A DNA stretch of 64,000 bases from Mesorhizobium amorphae (GCA_003240775.1 QFNI01000001.1:1-64000), one strand, 5' to 3'; positions 45,356 through 55,794 are shown, counted from the stretch's first letter. A program made the numbers and translations. Notes: a model not told the origin generated them from the sequence alone.

Positions 45356-46195
45356 ATGAGCGAGAAGCGGGGCCCCGGCCGCGTCCACGAGGTTTCGAGC
45401 CTCCAGAACCCCATCGTGAAGGGCCTGCGCGCGCTTGCCCAGAAAAAGCACCGCGACGAGGAACGCGCCTTTCTGGCCGAAGGCCTCAAGCTCGCCATCG
45501 ACGCGCTCGACGGCGGCTGGACGGTGAAGACGCTGATCTTCCCCAAATCCGCGCGCGGCAACGCGCTGGTGGAAAAGACGGCCGCACGCGCGCTGGCACT
45601 CGGCGGCGATGTGCTCGAAGTCTCCGAAAAAGTGCTCGAAGCCATCACCCGGCGCGACAACCCGCAATCGGTGGTGTCCGTGATCGCCCAGCGCACCCTG
45701 CCCCTCGACCGCATCGAGGCGGGCCCCGGCGATGTCGTCGTGGCACTCGACCGGGTGCGCGATCCCGGCAATCTCGGCACGGTGATCCGCACGGCGGATG
45801 CGGTCGGCGCGCGCGCGCTCGTCCTCGTGGGCGAGACCACCGACCCTTGGGGGCTCGAAGCCGTGCGCGCCACCATGGGCTCGCTCTTTGCCGTGCCGAT
45901 CGCGCACGCAGGCGAGGAGGCTTTTCTCGCCTGGCGCAAGCGCTTCGGCGGACAGGTGGTCGGCACCCATCTCAAGGGCACCAAGGATTTCCGCCGGGTG
46001 GACGCGAAATCGGCGCCGACCCTTCTTCTGATGGGCAACGAGGCCCAGGGTCTCAACGAGGCGCTGACGGATGCCTGCGACGTGCTCGTGCGCATTCCGC
46101 AGGTGGGGCAGGCGGATTCGCTGAACCTCGCGGTCGCCACCGGCCTGATGCTCTACCAGCTGCGCGGACCCGCACTCGCCTTGGACGCCTCATGA
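45356..46195 (+). CDS. TrmH/SpoU family RNA 2'-O-methyltransferase
   Basis: 279 residues. An N-terminal substrate-binding domain (SLQNPIVKGLRALAQKKHRDEERAFLAEG) precedes the SPOUT knot domain with LDRVRDPGNLGTVIRTADAVGA (motif 1), LMGNEAQGLNEAL (motif 2) and IPQVGQADSLNLAVATGLMLY (motif 3). Family members methylate rRNA or tRNA riboses. It overlaps the truncated lspA start by 4 bases. Confidence 0.93.
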   Translation: MSEKRGPGRVHEVSSLQNPIVKGLRALAQKKHRDEERAFLAEGLKLAIDALDGGWTVKTLIFPKSARGNALVEKTAARALALGGDVLEVSEKVLEAITRRDNPQSVVSVIAQRTLPLDRIEAGPGDVVVALDRVRDPGNLGTVIRTADAVGARALVLVGETTDPWGLEAVRATMGSLFAVPIAHAGEEAFLAWRKRFGGQVVGTHLKGTKDFRRVDAKSAPTLLLMGNEAQGLNEALTDACDVLVRIPQVGQADSLNLAVATGLMLYQLRGPALALDAS

Positions 46196-46539
46196 AAACC
46201 GTCACCTTCTACGGGCTCGCCGTGGTGCTTGCCGTTCTTCTCGACCAGGCCGTCAAATGGGCGGTGGAAGCCTATCTGCCCTTCCACCAGCTCGTGCCAG
46301 TCCTGCCCTTTCTCGGCCTTTTCCGCACCTACAATACGGGCGTGGCCTTCTCGATGTTCTCGGGCTCGCACGATCTCCTGCTGCTTCTGCTCGCCTTGGC
46401 CGTGATCGGCTTCGTGCTCTATCTCGCCTGGAAATCCGAGCCAGGCCAGCGCTGGGCGCGCGCAGGCTTCACGCTCGTGATCGGGGGCGCCGTCGGCAAC
46501 CTGATCGACCGCGGCGTCCACGGCCATGTGATCGACTGA
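46192..46539 (+). pseudogene. lspA: lspA remnant: lipoprotein signal peptidase truncated at the 3' end
   Basis: 115 residues against the usual 155-170. The first three helices are normal (VVLAVLLDQAVKWAV, RTYNTGVAFSMFSG, LLLLLLALAVIGFVLYL), and the protein continues to GGAVGNLIDRGVHGHVID, where a TGA stops it. The final D115 is the first catalytic aspartate; the second (in the FNxAD segment) and the fourth helix are absent. None of the three frames downstream to 46617 encodes the missing part, so this is a deletion, not a simple frameshift. An intact lspA must exist elsewhere if the organism matures lipoproteins normally. Confidence 0.75.
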
Positions 46540-46617
46540 GCGCAAGGCGGCCGATCGTTAAAATAGGAAGCTTCGCCGCGCAGCTTCCGTAAGGGCCCGC
46601 CACTACTGCTCTTTTCC

Positions 46618-48744
46618 ATGGGAAAGAGCCGCCCCGACACCTCTCTCGCATCGCCTGTGCCGCTGCCTGCCGCAGCCCCGGCGGAGGCCGAGCCCGGCGC
46701 TGCCCACTGGTGGCGGCGCATGGTGCGCGCGGCCGGCTCGCGGCTCGACCGTCTGGCCCCGCCCCGCCACCGCCGTCGCTTGAACGATGTGCCCGATCCC
46801 GCCCAATTCGACGCGCTCGCCGACCGCGTCTGGGAGCTGCAGGAAAGCGAGGAGCGCTCGCGCGGTTTGCTGGATGCCTTGGGCGATCTCGTGGTCCACC
46901 GCGACCGCAATGGCCGCATCCTCTACGCCAACCAGGTCTTCGCCGACCTTCTCGCCACCGAGCCGCGCCGGCTCGCCGGGCGCAGGCTGGAGGAACTCGG
47001 CATCCGCATCGGCGAGATGCCCGATGCCGCCTTCAACCGCACGGGCGATCTGTCTTCGGCCGATGTGGCGGTGGAAACGACCGAGGGCACGCGCTGGTTC
47101 TCGTGGATCGAGGTTTCCGTGCGCGATGCAGCGACGGGCCGGGTCACGCGGCGCGCCATCGCGCGCGAGATCACGCCGCGCAAGCGGGCCGAAGCCGCCC
47201 TGATCGCCGCGCGCGAGCGCGCCGAGGTCGCAAGCCAAGCCAAGTCGCGCTTTCTGGCGACCGTTTCCCACGAGATCCGCACGCCCATGAACGGCATCCT
47301 GGGCATGGCGAAGCTCCTGGCAGACACCGAGCTTTCACCCGAGCAGCGCACCTATCTCAACGCCGTCTCCACGTCCGCGGGCTCGCTCGTGGCGCTGATC
47401 GAGGACCTTCTCGCCTTCTCCAAGATCGAGGCCGGCCGCTTCGAGCTCGAGCCCCAGGCGATGAGCCCGCGCGAACTGGCCGACGGGGTGGCGGAACTCA
47501 TGTCGGCGCGCGCCTATGCCAAGGGCATCGGCATCGCGGCCTTCGTCGCGCCCGACGTGCCCCAGACCGTGCTCGCCGATCCCGGCCGCGTGCGCCAGGT
47601 GCTGCTCAACCTCGTGGGCAACGCCGTCAAGTTCACGGAGCAGGGCGGCATCCGCCTGTCCGTGTCCCGCGAAGGCGAGAGCGCGCTGCGCTTCACCGTG
47701 CGCGACACCGGCCCCGGCCTCAAGCCGCAGGACCGCGCGCGCGTCTTCGAGGAGTTCGAGCAGGGCGACACCACCAACACCCGTGCCCATGGCGGAACGG
47801 GGCTGGGCCTGGCCATCTCGCAGGGCATCGTGGAAGCGATGGGCGGGGTGATCGGGCTCGACGCGCCCGAGCCCGGCGGCTCCTGCTTCTTCTTCACTTT
47901 GCCTTTGGCCGAACCATCGGCCGAGACGGGCGCTTCCCCCGACGCGCTCGCCGGCCATCGGGTCGTCGTGCTCTCGCGCAACGCGACCGAAGCGCGGGCG
48001 CTCGCCCAGACGATCGAGGCCCATGGCGGCATGGCCGTGGTCGCCCCGAGCCCCATCGAGGCGGAGGAAGCGGCCCTTGGCGCCACGGCCCTGATCGTCG
48101 ACGCGGCCATCGAAACGCGCGAGGGCGAACTCCTGCGCTCCTTGCGCGCGCGGGGCTTCGCCCAGGCCCGCGCGCTGGTGGCGATCGCGCCCGACCAGCG
48201 GGGCACGCTGCCGCAATTCCGCGCGTCCGGCTATAGTGGCTTCCTCGCGCGCCCCGTGCGCGGCGCGACCCTTCTGAAGACGCTGGCGAGCGAGACCCCG
48301 CCCGCGCCCCAGAACGATGCCGAGCCCGCGCGCCGCCGACGCCGCACGCCTTCACGCCCCCGCACGCTGCGCGTGCTGGTGGCCGAGGACAACGAGATCA
48401 ACGCGCTGCTTGTGCGCTCCGCCCTGTCGCGCGCGGGCCATTTCGTCGAGGTGGTCGACAACGGTCGTGCGGCTGCCGAGCGCTTGACCGCATCCGAGCC
48501 CCACCGCTTCGACTGCGTGCTCATGGATCTGCACATGCCCCTCATGGACGGGCTCGACGCCGTGAAGATGGTGCGCCGCCACGAGGATGCCGGCGGTCAT
48601 CCGCCCGTGCCCATCGTGATGCTGTCGGCGGACGGGCAAGAAGCCACCCGCCATTCGGCCATCGCGCTCGGCGCCAGCGGCTTCGCGCTCAAGCCGCTCG
48701 ACCCCGACGCCCTCGTCAGGCTCGTGGAAATGCAGGAACCGTGA
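46618..48744 (+). CDS. Hybrid sensor histidine kinase (PAS-HisKA-HATPase-REC)
   Basis: 708 residues, no membrane segment, so cytosolic. Order: a basic N-terminus with a short coil (WELQESEERSRGLLDAL), a PAS domain (LVVHRDRNGRILYANQVF to about 190), HisKA with H218 in TVSHEIRTPMNG, HATPase with N-box VLLNLVGNAVKFTE and G-boxes DTGPGL and GGTGLGLAI, a degenerate receiver-like stretch (about 440-560) and a true receiver with D637 in CVLMDLHMPLMDG. No cognate output regulator is adjacent, so signalling must pass through a phosphotransfer partner elsewhere. It begins shortly after the lspA remnant. Confidence 0.93.
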   Translation: MGKSRPDTSLASPVPLPAAAPAEAEPGAAHWWRRMVRAAGSRLDRLAPPRHRRRLNDVPDPAQFDALADRVWELQESEERSRGLLDALGDLVVHRDRNGRILYANQVFADLLATEPRRLAGRRLEELGIRIGEMPDAAFNRTGDLSSADVAVETTEGTRWFSWIEVSVRDAATGRVTRRAIAREITPRKRAEAALIAARERAEVASQAKSRFLATVSHEIRTPMNGILGMAKLLADTELSPEQRTYLNAVSTSAGSLVALIEDLLAFSKIEAGRFELEPQAMSPRELADGVAELMSARAYAKGIGIAAFVAPDVPQTVLADPGRVRQVLLNLVGNAVKFTEQGGIRLSVSREGESALRFTVRDTGPGLKPQDRARVFEEFEQGDTTNTRAHGGTGLGLAISQGIVEAMGGVIGLDAPEPGGSCFFFTLPLAEPSAETGASPDALAGHRVVVLSRNATEARALAQTIEAHGGMAVVAPSPIEAEEAALGATALIVDAAIETREGELLRSLRARGFAQARALVAIAPDQRGTLPQFRASGYSGFLARPVRGATLLKTLASETPPAPQNDAEPARRRRRTPSRPRTLRVLVAEDNEINALLVRSALSRAGHFVEVVDNGRAAAERLTASEPHRFDCVLMDLHMPLMDGLDAVKMVRRHEDAGGHPPVPIVMLSADGQEATRHSAIALGASGFALKPLDPDALVRLVEMQEP

Positions 48745-48807
48745 CGGCGGTCACGCTTCCGTCGCGGTAGGGCGATAAAGGATGGGCCACACCCGAATCG
48801 GACAGCG

Positions 48808-48814
48808 AAGGAGG
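48808..48814 (+). promoter_or_regulatory. Ribosome-binding site that sets the olsB start
   Basis: AAGGAGG lies 6 bases before GTG 48821. An in-frame ATG at 48782 lies upstream of this site and has none of its own. Confidence 0.75.
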
Positions 48815-48820
48815 ATCGCA

Positions 48821-49630
48821 GTGACGATCGCCATGCCATCCGGGCTGCGCGCCCTTTCCCCCATCGAGCCCCTCGCGCCGGGCACGGTGCTCGGCTGCAT
48901 CGGCCGCTTCTCGGCACGGCTCGCATCGGGCGAGCGCGAGATCGAGGCCGCCCAGCGCCTGCGCGCCCGCGCCTTCTTCGGCTGCGCCGAGAGTACCGAC
49001 ACGGACCGTTTCGACCTGTTCTGCGACCATCTCCTGGTGCTCGAAGGCGAACGGATCGTAGGAACCTACCGGCTGATCCGCGAGGAAGCGGCAAAGGCTG
49101 CGGGCGGGTTCTATTCGGCTGGCGAATTCCACGTCGAGCCCCTGATCGCGCGCAATTCCGACCTGCGCTTCCTGGAACTCGGCCGCTCCTGCGTCGACCC
49201 CGACTTCCGCGGGCGCGGCGCGCTCGAATCCATGTGGCAGGCCATCTGGGCCTATGTGCGCCACTACCGCATCGACGCGATGATGGGCTGCGCCTCGTTT
49301 CCCGGCACCGTGCCCGCCGCTCACGCCGAAGCGCTGTCGCTTCTCGCCCACCGCTTCCGCGCGCATGGGCGCTGGGGCGTGGAAGCGCTGCCCGCGCTCC
49401 GCAACGAGATGGACCTGATGCCGGCCGAAGCCGTGCTCGACAATGAGAAAGCCATCGTCGCCCGCCTGCCGCCGCTCTTGCGCGGCTATCTCCGGCTGGG
49501 CGCCCAGGTGGGCGAGGGCTGCGTGGTGGACGAGGACGTCGGCACCACCGACGTGTTCGTGGTGCTCCCGGTCGGCGCCATCGGCCAACGCTACATCGAC
49601 TATTACGGCCCCGACCGCCGCGCCGCCTGA
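48821..49630 (+). CDS. olsB: L-ornithine N-alpha-acyltransferase (GNAT, lyso-ornithine lipid synthesis)
   Basis: 269 residues. OlsB transfers a 3-hydroxyacyl chain from ACP to ornithine, the first step to ornithine lipids, phosphorus-free membrane lipids made under phosphate limitation. Family marks are AAQRLRARAFFG, DLFCDHLLVLEGERIVGTYRL, LELGRSCVDPDFRGRGALESMW and MMGCASFPGT. GTG 48821 is the start by its ribosome-binding site. olsA, which adds the second acyl chain, is not in the window. A REP pair follows. Confidence 0.9.
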   Translation: MTIAMPSGLRALSPIEPLAPGTVLGCIGRFSARLASGEREIEAAQRLRARAFFGCAESTDTDRFDLFCDHLLVLEGERIVGTYRLIREEAAKAAGGFYSAGEFHVEPLIARNSDLRFLELGRSCVDPDFRGRGALESMWQAIWAYVRHYRIDAMMGCASFPGTVPAAHAEALSLLAHRFRAHGRWGVEALPALRNEMDLMPAEAVLDNEKAIVARLPPLLRGYLRLGAQVGEGCVVDEDVGTTDVFVVLPVGAIGQRYIDYYGPDRRAA

Positions 49631-49659
49631 CTGGTTTTTGGAAGAGAGTTACAACCCTC

Positions 49660-49802
49660 TCCGCTTCCCCCTCCCCCTTGAGGGGAGGGGTACGGGGTGG
49701 GGGTGACTGTCCCGCTTCTTCAACCTGGCAGGAAAACGGCAGCATCTGTGGGGTGGCGAGGATACCCCCACCCCTTACCCCTCCCCTCAAGGGGGAGGGG
49801 AA
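49660..49802. repeat. REP-type palindromic pair, copy B, between olsB and grpE
   Basis: The left arm contains CCCCCTTGAGGGGAGGGG then TACGGGGTGGGGGT (about 49668-49704); the right arm is its inverse (about 49764-49802), with CCCCTCAAGGGGGAGGGG. Between them are about 60 bases of unrelated sequence. The unit fills the gap between two convergent genes and could act as a terminator for both. Confidence 0.85.
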
Positions 49803-49825
49803 ATCGGCAAGGTCTCAGCTCGGCC

Positions 49826-50467
49826 TCAAGCGTCCTTTTCCGCCTGCGCGTTCGGCGGGCCGGGCTCTGCCGGCGTTTCCGGCTCCGCGCCCTGCGGCTT
49901 AGCAACAAATGCCGGCCCGCCTTTCGACACGCCCACCATCGCGGGCCTGAGCACGCGGTCGCCGATGCGGTAGCCGGGCTGCACCACCTGGACCACGGTG
50001 TTCGCCGCGATCTCGCTGTTGGGCACCTCGAACATCGCCTGGTGGAAATTGGGGTCGAAGCGCTCGCCCTCGGGCTCGAGCTTCTTCACGCCGTGGCGCT
50101 CGAGCGCACCCAGCATCGCGCGCTCGGTCATCTCCACACCTTCAACAAGGGAAGAGAGACCCGATGCACCCGCATTCCCCGCATCCGCGGGAATGGCGTC
50201 CAGCGCGCGGCGCAGGTTGTCGGACACGGCCAGCATGTCGCGCGCGAAGTTCGCGATGGCATAGGCCTTGGCGTCGCCGATCTCGCGGCTCGTGCGGCGG
50301 CGCAGGTTCTCCATGTCGGCGGCCGTGCGCAGCGCGCGGTCCTTGAGTTCCTCGTTCTCCTTCATCAGGCGAACGAGCGCCTCGTAGTCGCCGTCGGCGC
50401 CGCCGGCCTCGGTGCCGCCGAGGGTCTCGCCGGCCCGGAATTCCTCGTTCGTGTCAGGGTCGCTCAT
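49826..50467 (-). CDS. grpE: Nucleotide exchange factor GrpE
   Basis: 213 residues. GrpE releases ADP from DnaK. A long N-terminal helix (EALVRLMKENEELKDRALRTAADMENLRRR) is followed by FARDMLAVSDNLRRALDAI, GVEMTERAMLGALERHGV and the beta domain GERFDPNFHQAMFEVP then VVQVVQPGYRIGDRVLRPAMV. A Pro/Glu-rich tail ends it. hrcA, which usually precedes grpE in this group, is absent; a heat-shock-like promoter lies directly upstream. Confidence 0.96.
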   Translation of the reverse strand: MSDPDTNEEFRAGETLGGTEAGGADGDYEALVRLMKENEELKDRALRTAADMENLRRRTSREIGDAKAYAIANFARDMLAVSDNLRRALDAIPADAGNAGASGLSSLVEGVEMTERAMLGALERHGVKKLEPEGERFDPNFHQAMFEVPNSEIAANTVVQVVQPGYRIGDRVLRPAMVGVSKGGPAFVAKPQGAEPETPAEPGPPNAQAEKDA

Positions 50468-50532
50468 GCTCGATCATCCACCAATGCGCAGAAAGGCCGG
50501 CAAGCCCCGGCCACCGTAAGTCTTCGCGCCCG

Positions 50533-50561
50533 ATATCGAGTGACGGTCTCGAAAAATCAAG
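50533..50561 (-). promoter_or_regulatory. Probable heat-shock (RpoH-type) promoter of grpE
   Basis: Minus strand: CTTGAT (50556-50561), 17-base spacer, CGATAT (50533-50538). CTTGA and the AT-rich -10 at this spacing fit the alphaproteobacterial RpoH pattern. The leader would be about 60 bases. Confidence 0.45.
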
Positions 50562-50695
50562 GTGTCCGCTCCCCGCGTTGCGGCGGCAAAAAACCGAGAT
50601 ACTCGGCATTTAATGCAAACTTTACCTCGATGGTTTGTGATGGCCACGAGGTCAGGGGTGACAGGAACAAATCTTTCCAAAGGAGAGTTTCCACC

Positions 50696-50914
50696 ATGGA
50701 CAACTCGGCTTGGAAGACAATGAATGCGCAGGCGGACATGGACCGGGAACGGCTGAGCAAGGGAATACGGCGTCAGATCGGCGGCGATCAGAACAAGCGC
50801 TTTTTGCGGGGGCTCCCGTGCTTCCGCACGAGCGAAGCGCTGCCCGAATCGATGCGCGAGCTTCTCAAGCGTCTGGACGAGCGCGAAGGCAATCGAAGCC
50901 GCTCGCACCACTGA
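50696..50914 (+). CDS. Small NepR-like protein, possible anti-sigma factor
   Basis: 72 residues, preceded by a strong ribosome-binding site (AAAGGAGAG). The segment EALPESMRELLKRLDE resembles the second helix of NepR anti-sigma factors (pattern (I/L)P-x2-(F/M)-x-x-LL-x-x-LD), and RRQIGGDQNKRFLRGL could stand for the first helix. NepR holds the general-stress sigma factor EcfG until PhyR titrates it. The usual neighbours phyR and ecfG are not here, so it would be an orphan paralogue. Similarity is short; the coding call is firmer than the function. A bidirectional terminator follows. Confidence 0.6.
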   Translation: MDNSAWKTMNAQADMDRERLSKGIRRQIGGDQNKRFLRGLPCFRTSEALPESMRELLKRLDEREGNRSRSHH

Positions 50915-50936
50915 GCAAGCACTTCCACCCGACATG

Positions 50937-50971
50937 GAAAAAGGCGCCTGGGAAACCCGGCGCCTTTTTTC
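50937..50971. terminator. Bidirectional terminator between the NepR-like gene and the cys operon
   Basis: GGCGCC with inner TGGG pairs with CCC and GGCGCC around an AAA loop (50943-50964), flanked by an A-run on the left and a T-run on the right, so it can stop transcripts from both directions. Confidence 0.85.
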
Positions 50972-50975
50972 TTGG

Positions 50976-51503
50976 TCACGGCTTGGAAACGCGCCGCCAG
51001 GAATAGGTCTCGCCTGGAGCTTCCGTCACCACCGCCGGCTGGTAGTGCAGCGGGATGCCACCCGTCTCGCCCTTTTCCAGGCGCGCGAGCAGCGTGGGAT
51101 TGGAAATCTCGAAAGCGTCGAACCCCAGCCGCAGCATGTGGGGGAACTGATCCACCAGCACCTGGCCCGTGGCGCGGATTGTGCCGGCGTAGCCGTGGCG
51201 CGTGCGCAAAAGCTCGGCCTTGGAAAAGGAGCGCCCGTCGCTGAAGGCGGGAAAGGCGAGCGCCACGAGCGGCAGCGCGTCCAGAAAGGGCAGCACCGCC
51301 TCAAGCGTCTCGCCCGGCAGGAGCTTCACGCCGAGCCGGCCCGCATGGGCCTCGCGCTCGGCAGGCGAAAGCGCGAGGAAGGCTGCGAGCGGCAGAATGA
51401 AGGAGCCGTTGCCGCCGAGCGCGTCGGCCCCCTCGGCATGCTGCCATTCGTCGTCCTGGAAGCCGTCTGGCGTCCAGAGGCGGGTGGCAGTTGCGTCGGA
51501 CAT
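50976..51503 (-). CDS. DUF934 domain protein of the sulfite-reduction operon
   Basis: 175 residues. Recognisable segments are RLWTPDGFQDDEW, SFILPLAAFLAL, VALAFPAFSDGRSFSKAELLR (SDGR-S--A--LR is the DUF934 core) and TGQVLVDQFPHMLRLGFDAFE. The family is found almost only beside cysI/cysH and is thought to assist sulfite reduction, but no biochemical role is established to my knowledge. It is the last gene of the operon, 62 bases after cysH. Confidence 0.88.
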   Translation of the reverse strand: MSDATATRLWTPDGFQDDEWQHAEGADALGGNGSFILPLAAFLALSPAEREAHAGRLGVKLLPGETLEAVLPFLDALPLVALAFPAFSDGRSFSKAELLRTRHGYAGTIRATGQVLVDQFPHMLRLGFDAFEISNPTLLARLEKGETGGIPLHYQPAVVTEAPGETYSWRRVSKP

Positions 51504-51565
51504 GAGGGAGCCTGTGCTTGGAATTTCCTGGCGCGGCGGGAATGCGAGAACGATGCCTGTTGCCA

Positions 51566-52298
51566 TCAGAGCGAAGCGGAGGTCAAGGAGCGATCCAGCC
51601 CGCTCAGGTGAATGCCGCACTCGGTCTTGGCCTGGCCCGCCCAGCGCCCCGCGCGCGCGTTCTCGCCCGCTTCCACCGCGCGCGTGCAGGGAAAGCAGCC
51701 GATCGAGAGATAGCCGTAGGGCACGAGCGGGTTGAGGCGCAGCGCATGCGCGTCGGCATAGGCCGCGAGCCTGTCCGCGTCCCAGTCGGCCAAAGGGTTG
51801 ATGCGGATGCGGGGGCCGACTGCCTCGAACACCGGCAGGCTCGCGCGCGTGGCCGCCTGGAAGCGCTTGCGCCCGGTGAACCAGGCGGCGAAGGGCGCCA
51901 CGCCGCGTGCCATCGGCTCCACCTTGCGCACCGCGCAGCAGGCTTCCGTATCGGCACCGAACAGGTCGCCGCGCGGATCAGCGAGGGACAGTGCCACCGG
52001 CTCGGGCTCGACCACGCGCAGGCCGGACAGGCCGAGATCGGACACCAGCGCGTCGCGGTATTCGAGCGTCTCGCCGAAATGCTTGCCGGTGTCGAGGAAG
52101 ACGATCGGCAGGCTCTTGTCCACTTCCGCGATGAGGTGGAGCAGCACGGCGGAATCCGCGCCGAAGGAGGAGACGGCCGCGAGCCTGTCGGGAAACGCTT
52201 CGGCGGCGGCGGCGATCACGCGCGCCGGCTCGGCCCCGCCGAACCGCGCCTGGAGTTCGGCTGCCTGTGCGCGCGCCTCTGCTTCGGACGGCAGCGCC

Positions 52299-52324
<26 letters not shown>
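51566..52324 (-). CDS. cysH: Phosphoadenylyl/adenylyl sulfate reductase
   Basis: 252 residues. It reduces (phospho)adenylyl sulfate to sulfite with thioredoxin. The PP-loop SSFGADSAVLL opens the catalytic domain; Cys129-Cys130 and Cys210/Cys213 (CFPC) provide the [4Fe-4S] ligands that mark APS-type reductases, and Cys236 in ECGIH is the catalytic cysteine. Presence of the cluster cysteines suggests APS is the substrate. The start overlaps cysI by 26 bases. Confidence 0.94.
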
Positions 52325-53969
<1,645 letters not shown>

Positions 53970-53979
53970 GGGAATCCTT

Positions 53980-54291
53980 TCAGGCTCGGGGGCCGGCCTG
54001 CTTGCCCCCGGCCTGCTTGCCGAGGTCGAGACGGTTGGTCGGGCCGGCGGCCCTGATGCGCTCGCGCAGGCGGGTGGGCACGGGCTTGCCCTCCTGGAGG
54101 GCCACGTCGATGAGGTTCACGTCCACCACCAGATTGTCGCGAATGCCTTCGGCACCCACGGCTTCCAGCCGGGCCTCGTCGTCCTTGGTGTCGATCACGA
54201 CGGCGCCGAGCAGTTCCTCGACCCAGCCGCCGCCATCGCTCCACCAGACGGCTTCGCCATCGGAGAGGCGGTTTGCGGTGAGCACCTTCAT
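53980..54291 (-). CDS. DUF2849 domain protein
   Basis: 103 residues. MKVLTANRLSDGEAVWWSDGGGW and NLVVDVNLIDVALQEGKPVPTRLRERIRA are the family's conserved parts. DUF2849 proteins are confined largely to alphaproteobacteria and sit between cysG and cysI. Their role is unknown; co-occurrence suggests help in siroheme delivery or electron transfer. Its ATG overlaps the cysG stop by 4 bases. Confidence 0.88.
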   Translation of the reverse strand: MKVLTANRLSDGEAVWWSDGGGWVEELLGAVVIDTKDDEARLEAVGAEGIRDNLVVDVNLIDVALQEGKPVPTRLRERIRAAGPTNRLDLGKQAGGKQAGPRA

Positions 54292-55736
54292 GGGGAAACG
54301 CTTTCTGGAACGGGCAGAACCACGCCTTGCGCGAGCGGGATCGAGCGGTCAAGCCGCGCGCCCGCCACCGCGTCGCCGATCAGGGTCATCACCGGCCCGT
54401 CCAGATCGTCGCGGGCCTGCAAGGCCGGCAGGTCGGCGAGCGTGCCGTGGAAGAGCCGGCGGTTCTCGCGGCTCGCATTCTCGACCACGGCCACGCCCGT
54501 GTCGGGCGAGATCCCGGTCTCCATCAGGCGCGAGGCGACATCGGCCGCATTGGAGCGGCCCATATAGACGCCGATGGTCGCGCCCCCGCCCGCCAGCCCT
54601 GCCCAGTCGGGCAGGGGGCCACCGTGGAGGTCGTGGCCCGTGGTCAGCACGAGCGAGGACGACACGCCGCGCAGCGTCACGGGCAGCTCGAAATCGGCCG
54701 CCGCAGCCAGCGCGGAAGTGACGCCCGGCACGACCTCGTAGGAAATCTCCGCATCGCGCAGCGCGCCCATCTCCTCGCCCGCGCGGCCGAAGACCAGCGG
54801 ATCGCCGCATTTCAGCCGCACCACGCGCTTGCCTTCGCGCGCCAAGGAGACGAGCAGCGCGTTGATCTCCGCCTGGCTCTTGGAATGGCAGCCCTTGCGC
54901 TTGCCCACGGGGATGCGGTCGGCATCGCGCCGGCCCATCGCCACCACCGCTTCGGGCACCAGCGCGTCGAACACCACCGCATCGGCTTCCATCAGCAGGC
55001 GCTGGGCGCGCAGGGTGAGAAGGTCTTCGGCACCCGGCCCGGCACCCACCAGCGCCACATGGCCCTGCCGCTCCGCGCGCCGCGCAAGCAGCTCCTCGGC
55101 AGCGGCCTGCGCCTCGTCCCAATGGCCGATCTCCATGGCGCGCGCAGGCGCGCCTGCAAAGAACTCGCCCCAGAAGCGACGCCGCGCAACCCCGCGCGGC
55201 ACGAGGCGCTCCGCCCGCTCGCGCAGGGCCGCCGCAAGGGTCGCGAGCCGGCCGAGCGAGGGCGAAAGCATCCGGTCGATGCGCGCGCGGATCATCTGGG
55301 CGAGCACGGGGCCCGCACCTTCCGTGCCGATGGCTACCGCGACCGGCGCGCGGTTCACGAGCGCGGGCGTGAAGAAATCGCACAGCTCCGGCCGGTCCAC
55401 GCAGTTGACGGCGATGTGGGCCGCCCGCGCGTCGTCGTGCACCCGGTGGTCCGTCGCTTCCTCGCCGGTCGCGCCGAAGGCAAGCGCCGCGCCCTCCAGA
55501 TGCGCCGCCCGATAGGGCTCGACCACCAGTTCCGCCCCGTTCGTCGCCGCCCAGGCGGACAATTCAGGGGAAGGGTGCTCGGCCACGATGCGCAGATGCG
55601 CGCTCGACTGCGCGAGAAGCCGCGCCTTGGCGAGCGCTTCCGCCCCATCGCCCACGATCACGACCGTGCGGCCTTCCACCTTCACGAAGAACGGAAAGGC
55701 GTTGAGCTTGGGCTGATCGGGGGAAACGGCGGACAT
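54288..55736 (-). CDS. cysG: Siroheme synthase, trifunctional
   Basis: 482 residues. The N-terminal half (FPFFVKVEGRTVVIVGDGAEALAKARLL) is the precorrin-2 dehydrogenase/sirohydrochlorin ferrochelatase; the C-terminal half is uroporphyrinogen-III methyltransferase with VALVGAGPGAEDLLTLRAQRLL, VVRLKCGDPLVFGRAGEE and VVPGVTSALAA. Together they make siroheme for the CysI protein downstream. ATG 55736 starts MSAVSPDQPKLNAF; the frame is open to 55799 without homology. First gene of the five-gene sulfate assimilation operon. Confidence 0.94.
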   Translation of the reverse strand: MSAVSPDQPKLNAFPFFVKVEGRTVVIVGDGAEALAKARLLAQSSAHLRIVAEHPSPELSAWAATNGAELVVEPYRAAHLEGAALAFGATGEEATDHRVHDDARAAHIAVNCVDRPELCDFFTPALVNRAPVAVAIGTEGAGPVLAQMIRARIDRMLSPSLGRLATLAAALRERAERLVPRGVARRRFWGEFFAGAPARAMEIGHWDEAQAAAEELLARRAERQGHVALVGAGPGAEDLLTLRAQRLLMEADAVVFDALVPEAVVAMGRRDADRIPVGKRKGCHSKSQAEINALLVSLAREGKRVVRLKCGDPLVFGRAGEEMGALRDAEISYEVVPGVTSALAAAADFELPVTLRGVSSSLVLTTGHDLHGGPLPDWAGLAGGGATIGVYMGRSNAADVASRLMETGISPDTGVAVVENASRENRRLFHGTLADLPALQARDDLDGPVMTLIGDAVAGARLDRSIPLAQGVVLPVPESVSP

Positions 55737-55766
55737 GGAAACGGGCACTTCTTGCAAGGAGGCCGA

Positions 55767-55794
55767 ATTTAAGGGCTGCGCTCCCCGATCCCAA
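55767..55794 (-). promoter_or_regulatory. Possible promoter of the cys operon
   Basis: Minus strand: TTGGGA (55789-55794), 16-base spacer, TTAAAT (55767-55772), about 30 bases before the cysG ATG. AT-rich -10 in an otherwise GC-rich gap. Confidence 0.4.

Noticed and set aside
43648..46140. An 830-codon minus-strand frame
   Set aside because: Only the last 204 codons (43648-44262) encode a recognisable YitT protein; the rest is antisense to the two RNA methyltransferases.
50664..50689. GGAAC-N17-AGTT as an EcfG promoter for the NepR-like gene
   Set aside because: Its -10 would overlap the ribosome-binding site, leaving the site untranscribed.
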